Positions 6,328 to 6,485 of a stretch of DNA of 6,485 nucleotides are shown one piece after another; position 1 is the first letter of the stretch; each line of letters begins with the position of its first letter. This DNA comes from Verrucomicrobiota bacterium (GTDB taxonomy: Bacteria; Verrucomicrobiota; Verrucomicrobiia; Verrucomicrobiales; DEV007). The translations under genes were made by a program, and so were the position numbers. Where the stretch lies: the NCBI GenBank assembly GCA_027618625.1, contig JAQCER010000214.1:1-6485 (forward strand). The letters are read 5' to 3'. The notes beneath the pieces were generated by a model. The model saw only the letters and a list, made by a program, of their open reading frames with translations. It did not search any database and was not told where the DNA came from.

Positions 6328-6485
6328 GCTTTCGGGCAATGGGTTCCACTCACTGAAGTCATTGAGTTGGAGGGTACACTGCGGGTGGATCCGCCAGCAA
6401 CACACACGAATAATAAATTCAGAACTCACTTTTTTAGGTGAAATCGTGAAAATTGCGGGCAACTAGACTTGTTCGAGATTTGGCC
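6328..6485. other. no gene seen in the 3' end of the window
   Basis: Stops occur in all plus frames and no start with an SD is visible. A 9-base inverted repeat, AAAAGTGAG (6320-6328) and CTCACTTTT (6425-6433), spans the stretch, and CTCACT occurs again at 6349-6354. The arms are 96 bases apart, so a terminator is unlikely. I see nothing else. Confidence 0.5.

Noticed and set aside
6320..6433. Distant inverted repeat AAAAGTGAG/CTCACTTTT
   Set aside because: The arms are 96 bases apart, only 9 bases long and AT-rich. This is compatible with chance and has no linked gene.
6328..6441. Further in-frame extension of the small gene past its second TGA
   Set aside because: The frame is open for 37 codons, but I see no SECIS-like hairpin at the proper distance after the second TGA. 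I treat 6325-6327 as the real stop.
5641..6462. Long 273-codon open frame on the minus strand
   Set aside because: It runs antisense through the beta-barrel gene and its terminator, has unlikely composition (many Arg, His, Cys), and has no SD or family features. It would also hide the terminator at 6052-6088.

Overview
The window looks like ordinary chromosomal DNA from a Gram-negative bacterium with an outer membrane and moderate GC content. It carries a predicted outer-membrane beta-barrel, a very large secreted met-zincin protease of a type common in the PVC group and Bacteroidetes, and a DUF420 membrane protein. A marine-type Verrucomicrobiota or related PVC bacterium is my best guess. 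That is inferred from gene types and their weak Shine-Dalgarno (SD) signals, not from any marker gene.

Layout. Positions 1-699 (+) hold the C-terminal half of a MATE-family multidrug/Na+ antiporter whose start lies outside the window. It converges on a two-gene minus-strand unit: a DUF420 five-helix membrane protein (2180-1614), then 12 bases later a homocysteine S-methyltransferase-family enzyme (1601-696). The MATE and methyltransferase genes meet at a palindromic TTAA that supplies both stop codons. A 252-base gap (2181-2432) holds two small inverted repeats and a strong terminator. Next comes a 940-residue secreted zinc metalloprotease on the minus strand (5255-2433) with a complete HExxHxxGxxH motif and Met-turn. 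An AT-rich 217-base divergent intergenic region separates it from a small 180-residue outer-membrane beta-barrel protein (5473-6015, +), which ends in a clear rho-independent terminator (6052-6088).

The most notable item lies downstream of that terminator. A tiny gene at 6139 (+) has a perfect AAGGAGG ribosome-binding site and encodes one membrane helix followed by an in-frame TGA at 6208. The frame continues for 38 more codons to a second TGA at 6325. Twenty bases after the first TGA is a hairpin with apical loop GGTC, the same loop and nearly the same distance as in the E. coli fdhF bacterial SECIS. I propose a previously unannotated 62-residue membrane selenoprotein (Sec24, with Cys30 nearby). 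Standard gene callers would see only a 23-codon ORF and drop it.

Functionally the window is a set of independent envelope genes (exporter, DUF420 membrane protein, secreted protease, porin-like barrel, putative redox-active membrane peptide) plus one methyl-transfer enzyme. No mobile element, CRISPR array, tRNA or rRNA was seen. The last ~158 bases (6328-6485) hold no gene I can support.
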